Assembly: GCF_026151205.1 (NCBI RefSeq)
Contig: NC_087084.1
Location: 536,812-600,811 of the forward strand
Origin: Bolinopsis microptera
Lineage: Eukaryota; Ctenophora; Tentaculata; Lobata; Bolinopsidae
Direction: 5' to 3'
Length of the DNA: 64,000 bases
Below the pieces are notes generated by a model. The model was not told the DNA's origin, did no database searches, and saw nothing but the letters and a program-made list of their open reading frames with translations. Numbering within the stretch: the first letter of the stretch is position 1; every line of letters begins with the position of its first letter. Position numbers and translations under genes: made by a program. Shown piece by piece: positions 59,106-64,000 of this stretch.

Positions 59106-60127
59106 TATTTTACATAACTTCATTTGTGATAGGAATTAGGATCATATGCTGCTTACGACTCTGCAGTGGATCACATACTGTATACGTGGATTGAACTGAC
59201 CCGAAGGAATTATGATCAGTGGATCGAAATACATAACGTGACCGACGAATCGCGTCCACAAGATCACTTCGAAATAAGTAACGTGAACCGGCCTGACGAA
59301 TCACTTGATGAGTTTATGATCCAAAAGAATTGGATAGGATCTGACCTGAACTTGGAAATAAGATAGGATATTGTGTCGCACTGAATATAATAGAGTACGC
59401 TACCTGGATTGTAGTGCGACACATACTGTAGTCAGTGTAGTGCGAAAGATTACCTTTATAGTGTTAGCAGTTAAAAATCTAAACTTCATCCCGTTTTAAA
59501 TATCAAACCACAGTACGAATTATTGCACTAATGCCGGTTATAATGAGGTCTAAAACACACGCTCAAAGTTAAAGTGTGTCTGTATTTACCAATTAAACTT
59601 TAGTTGATGTTAACTTGTTAATTATAACTGTGTACGAGTACGACTACCTACCTAACAGTAACCGCTTCGATTTGTTTAACAAAACATCATTTTCCGAACT
59701 AGAGTGCGGTACCTATGACTTAGACTTTACTCCGCTAGAAACAACAAAATTTAAACAATTGGACAGTAGCGAATCTACCTAGCGAACTTTAGTGTTAGAA
59801 CTTAGCGGTGACCGACAACTAGGAACCTCTCATTCCGGCCTCCCACAGCTAGGTATCACATCACATGGCCCAATCAGTGACGTATCATTTGTGATGTGAA
59901 GTATTTGTGTTTGAGAAGTGTTTGAGCTCTCGGCATGTTTTCACATAACGGACGTGAGCCAGGTCCAAAAGGGGCTGGTTCTCGTATCCAAGGATGTGAG
60001 CCGAGCATGCACTGAAGCGAAAAGCTGCTGAACAGCCCAAGGCAGTAGAGCCAATTAGGCGTCCGGATCTGCACAGCACTCTGAAGCGAAGACCTCAGAA
60101 GAATTCCTCCTTCCTTCTACATGCACC

Positions 60128-60334
60128 TCCACGAGACGGGACGAGCCCTTTGTTATCTTTGGCGGGAAGACAGATCGGAATGTACGAGTCGTTGCCTTCT
60201 CTACAGCCCGGAACCTTGCTACGCTGGCATGGTAGCAACTGGATTGCAGACGGCACGTTTTACGTCGCCCCAAATATATTCACCCAGAGCTATACGATTC
60301 ATGCTGTTATTGACCAGAAATTTTTGCTGTGAAA
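60128..60334 (+). pseudogene. MULE transposase remnant, frameshifted
   Basis: One frame reads RDEPFVIFGGKTDRNVRVVA, FSTARNLATLAW. After a one-base shift near 60235 another reads HGSNWIADGTFYVAPNIFTQ, SYTIHAVIDQKF. The ADGTF ... P.lF.Q.YTIHA pattern is the start of the MULE (Mutator-like) transposase domain, and the Asp of ADGTF is usually its first catalytic acid. Only about 70 residues remain, cut by the shift and by a stop, so it is dead. It lies just left of the direct duplication at 60449-62065. Confidence 0.75.
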
Positions 60335-60448
60335 TCAGTGGATACCTGAAGATTGAGAGATGGACGCCTCGAGATTGTTCTACAAGGGCCCCGACTGTTT
60401 AAACCAACTTCAATCGGTGTATTTTCGAACGCTGATTCCGAATAACCC

Positions 60449-62065
60449 CTCATGACATCGATCACGTGATATAACCGTAAGTTGACCCGAACTTAAGTCA
60501 ACTACCTTCAGAACACGCACTGAAGTCCACCAGGGAAATATATTGAAAAATCTATTTTGTCAAATTCGAAGAAAACTTTTTGTGAATTACCTAAGTTATG
60601 TTTGTAAACAGTAAAATAATTAATTCGTCAATCATGGATATGCAGATGATCCAGTTTCTCTCTAAACTTAAAACTCCGTAATATTTTAAATCGATTTACT
60701 CGCGCATTCTTGGAAAAATAATTGCCAAACAGTTTGACGCGCGTTGCACGCCCCTTTTTGGTTTGTTTACGCGAGAATGCAATCTTCGCATTATTAGCAA
60801 AATATTCGCGTCCTTATAATTATTTGCGCGACGCAAATAAATCTTCGCTTCCTTAGGGAAATATTCGCCACCTTATAATTTATTTGCGAGAGGATTCAAT
60901 TTGTGTTTTTTATGTTCGCGCAGTTCTTAGCAAAATATTTATCTGAACGAAAGCTCAAAATTTACCGAGAAATTGACCGTCTAATTAATCTATTTTGATG
61001 ACTGTTTCTGACCTAAAATTGCACAAAAAATCGATTTAACTAGGTTTCAGAACCTATAAACAAATCCTTATTCCTCAAAATTTATGTTTTATAGTTAATA
61101 CGAGCAACAAGCAACGCCAGTACATGTAGGTATATTGTATTGATCCTTCGGTTCTACAGCTCTTGACCTAGGGCTGAAACCGTAAGATCGAGGCAATCCT
61201 CACCTCAACTGATCGAACTTGATCGGAGAGCAGAGTACGAAAAAACACAGCAGGTAAGCAATTCATTTTTGTGACTGTTCCTCACCTGTATAACGTTGCA
61301 CGAGAAATCGATTTAAATTGGTTTTACAGCCCTAATCATGACCTACGGAGTTGAACTTAAGCTGAGACCGAAAGATCGAGGCAATCCTCACCTTCAATGA
61401 TCGAATAGGTACTACTAACATCGATCACGTGATATGACCGTAAGTTGACCCGAACTAAAGTCAACTACCTTCTGAACACGCACTGAAGTCCACCAGGGAA
61501 ATATATTGAAAAATCTATTTTGTCAAACTCGAAGAAAACTTCTTGTGAATTACCTAAGTTATGTTTGTAAACAGTAAAATAACTAATTCGTCAATCATGG
61601 ATATGCAGATGATCCAGTTTCTCTCTAAACTTAAAACTTCGTGATATTTCAATCGATTTTACTCGAATTCTTTAAAAAATATTTGCCTAATAACGGTCTG
61701 ACGCGCGTTGCACGCTCCTTTTTAGTTTGTTTACACGAGAATGAAATCTTCGCATTGTTAGCAAAATATTCGCGTCCTTATAATTTATTTGCGCGAGAGT
61801 TAAATCTACGCTTTCTTAGCAAAATATTCGCCTCCTTATGATTTATTCGCGCGAGGATTGAATATGCGCGTTTTAAGTTCTTACTTCTTAGCAAAATATT
61901 TATTTGAACGAAAACTCAAAATTTACCGAGAAATCGACCTTTTTATTAACTCATTTTGATGACTGTTTCTGATCAGAAATTGCACGAAAAATCGATTTAA
62001 CTAGGTTTCAGAACCTATAAACAATTCCTTATCCGTCAAAATTGATTTTTTATAGTTAATACGAG
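60449..62065. repeat. Direct duplication of a 650-700 bp block, offset about 964 bp
   Basis: atcgatcacgtgatat, accgtaagttgacccgaact, gaacacgcactgaagtccac and gtcaatcatggatatgcaga all occur first at 60455-60660 and again at 61419-61620. The blocks after them (ttcttagcaaaatatt, caaaatttaccgagaaat, taatacgagcaacaagcaac) also repeat in order. The copies differ by substitutions and small indels. No coding sequence. Confidence 0.9.
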
Positions 62066-62093
62066 CAACAAGCAACATATATTTTGATCCTAT

Positions 62094-62605
62094 TATTTGA
62101 CCAAAACCCATAATCATGGGTAGAGTGGACCGCTGCCAGTGTCTCTCTTTCCCAAACAAAAGGAAATGATATTAATTTGATTGACCGTTCTCAAATGCAA
62201 AATGATACCGAGAATGAAATCGGTCGCTCGCTTTTCCCATTCATTCACGGCTTACGAATTGTGATAAGTTTCGATTGATTAGGTACATCAATCAGATGCT
62301 GTAAAAATCTCTTTGGGTTGCGTTCGGGTCGATACCTAGTATTTCGGGGTAAGGGTGGTAGTTATTACATATTGAATTAGCTGAAGTTTATTGAATCTTG
62401 ATTGCTGAGTACAGCTGCCTTTGGGTAGTTCTTCTTAATCTATTACAATTGTAAATGAATGGGAAAAGCGAGCGACCGATTTCATTCTCGGTATCATTTT
62501 GCATTTGAGAACGGTCAATCAAATTAATATCATTTCCTTTTGTTTGGGAAAGAGAGACACTGGCAGCGGTCCACTCTACCCATGATTATGGGTTTTGGTC
62601 AAATA
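62094..62605. mobile_element. Non-autonomous element with perfect 152-bp inverted repeats
   Basis: The left arm (62094-62246) starts tatttgaccaaaacccataa. The right arm (62454-62605) is its reverse complement over about 152 bases with no mismatch that I can find. About 207 bp of unrelated sequence lies between. No ORF. No clear target duplication. The arm identity suggests recent insertion or ongoing arm correction. Confidence 0.9.
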
Positions 62606-64000
62606 TCATCTCTTTTTGATTATAATGTCAGGGTACTTTATAAAGTCGAAATATAAACTGATATCTTCATTAATAAGGAGGAAGTTTCAACAATTTCGAA
62701 ATTTTTCCTTTAAAAACATTTCCTTGTGTTTAGGTAAGCATAGCGGTCGATCACTGACTGAATATGCCACTTAATACTCATTCAAGTTGGCATTAAATTC
62801 ATTTATAATGACATTAAACTGTCGTGGCAAAGCAGAATTTGTTGGAAATCACAAATGAGCAAAATTCTCACCTTTCGCACGTGCAAACTTTGAGCGGACG
62901 TTGCGTGCGCATCCAATATTGAATCACCGTAAAATTTTGCATGTAATTGTTGTATATATAGTTTGATAAGCATGCAAAGTTTTAAAGTATTTCAAGAAGA
63001 ACTGTTATCACAACGGCACTCTAAAGTTGACAGAAAATGACGAAAACAGCAATTTTCAGTGATTTTAGCAATTTTTTATTAATTTGGGCGTGTCCCCACG
63101 TGTGCAACTTTTCGATTTTTAACTTTAAAACTAGCCTAATGCACAATTTATATCTATAGGAAGCAGAACTGAGCTCCACAACCCAAGGCATGGCCCAACA
63201 CCAGAGAATACTAAATCGCAAAATTGACGTTTTTATAAAATAATTCTTCAAAAAAACACAAACTTCAATGACGAATATCTTTATGAAGGAGCAAGCTAGA
63301 AAAACTTTCCGGTAAATTTTCAGAATGCTTGAACAATTATCTAAGATGAAAATTTCCTCAGATTTTGAATAAAATTACTTTTTAATGGTGTAAAATCATT
63401 TTTAAAAGTTATTACTTTGTCAAAAATCAAGTTTTAAAAACGGTTAACTTGATGACGTCATCAAGGGGTGTTCATGACGTCAAATAATTTGTTTATACAA
63501 TGTAATCTAAAGTGTAAACAATTATTTTCAAGACCTGTGGTCGGAATTGGCTGTATCTTTTATACTTTTGAATCTACGGACAATTAAATACAGGCTACAA
63601 TTGACTGGCAAAGCGTCTATCCCTGAATATATATGTATGTATGTATATGTCCCGACAATCTGTCGTAAAACAGGGGTTCTAGAAAACCCACTTCCCGATG
63701 TTCCTGAAACCTGAAACTTTTTTTGCAGTCGATTTGGTCAACGTCTAGACGCCCTGAAAAATTTCAGATCTCTAACTCGATTTTAACATGGTTTTTAAGG
63801 CACCTGAATATGGCGATTTTGGGTTTTTTACCGAATTTCGTATAACAGTGCTGGCGAGTATTTTATGCAAATTTCTTAAAAATCTCAACATAACTATTTT
63901 TTATTCCTGTCATCTTTGACATCAAATTAGAATGTTTTGAACTAAAAATAAATCTGCTGAACGACTTCCGATGAGTCTTAATGCCTGAAAAACTCCGGCC
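62606..64000. other. AT-rich sequence without recognised features
   Basis: No exon, RNA gene or transposon end recognised. A short gtatgtatgtat run is at about 63630-63650. Two TGACGTCA-like sites lie close together at 63452 (gatgacgtcatc) and 63475 (catgacgtcaaa). Confidence 0.4.

Overview
The window looks like nuclear DNA of an invertebrate animal. Genes are split into short exons with GT-AG introns, and introns and flanks are packed with minisatellites, transposon remnants and microsatellites. I see no bacterial genes, no CRISPR array and no recognisable rRNA or tRNA. The species cannot be named from the sequence.

Two minus-strand genes can be rebuilt by joining exons whose reading phases agree at every junction. 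(1) The 3' part of a VPS13-family bridge-like lipid-transfer protein, best matched to VPS13B (COH1), occupies 49993 down to 19743. Fourteen exons give 904 codons plus stop: the SHR-BD-like region, the conserved segment before VPS13_C, the VPS13_C domain and a PH-like C-terminal tail. Its 5' exons were not found and probably lie beyond the right edge. (2) An unrecognised gene starts with an ATG at 7193. Four exons (7193-7130, 6811-6691, 533-436, 341-129) encode a Lys/Arg/Glu-rich protein that runs off the left edge.

Layout: 1-7.2 kb, gene 2, with a 4.5 kb 28-bp array in its second intron. 7.2-17.9 kb, intergenic: X-box-bearing dispersed repeats, a foldback element, a (GA)n-expanded element, 19-, 27- and 6-bp arrays, and nested CG-rich inverted repeats. 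18-22.6 kb, the compact 3' end of VPS13B, with a 97-bp array in the last exon and short arrays of E-box/CCAAT and CRE motifs in introns. 22.5-38.2 kb, one 15.6 kb intron that is almost entirely tandem repeat (98-bp, 44-bp and 41-bp arrays), with a 3.2 kb transposable element inside the 44-bp array. 38.2-50 kb, upstream VPS13B exons separated by 24-, 26-, 12-, 4-, 15-bp and AT-rich arrays. 50-64 kb, no confirmed exon; more arrays, a second copy of the GA-element, a MULE transposase remnant and a perfect 512-bp inverted-repeat element.

The main discovery is the relation between tandem arrays and splice sites. Several arrays begin exactly at an exon boundary, and their repeat unit contains the splice site itself: 5' splice sites in the 28-, 41-, 15- and 4-bp arrays, and a 3' splice site plus 73 exon bases in the 98-bp array. 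The units of the three largest of these carry a juxtaposed AG|GT. In the terminal exon, a 97-bp coding segment has been amplified about 17 times out of frame, which changes the predicted last residues of the protein.
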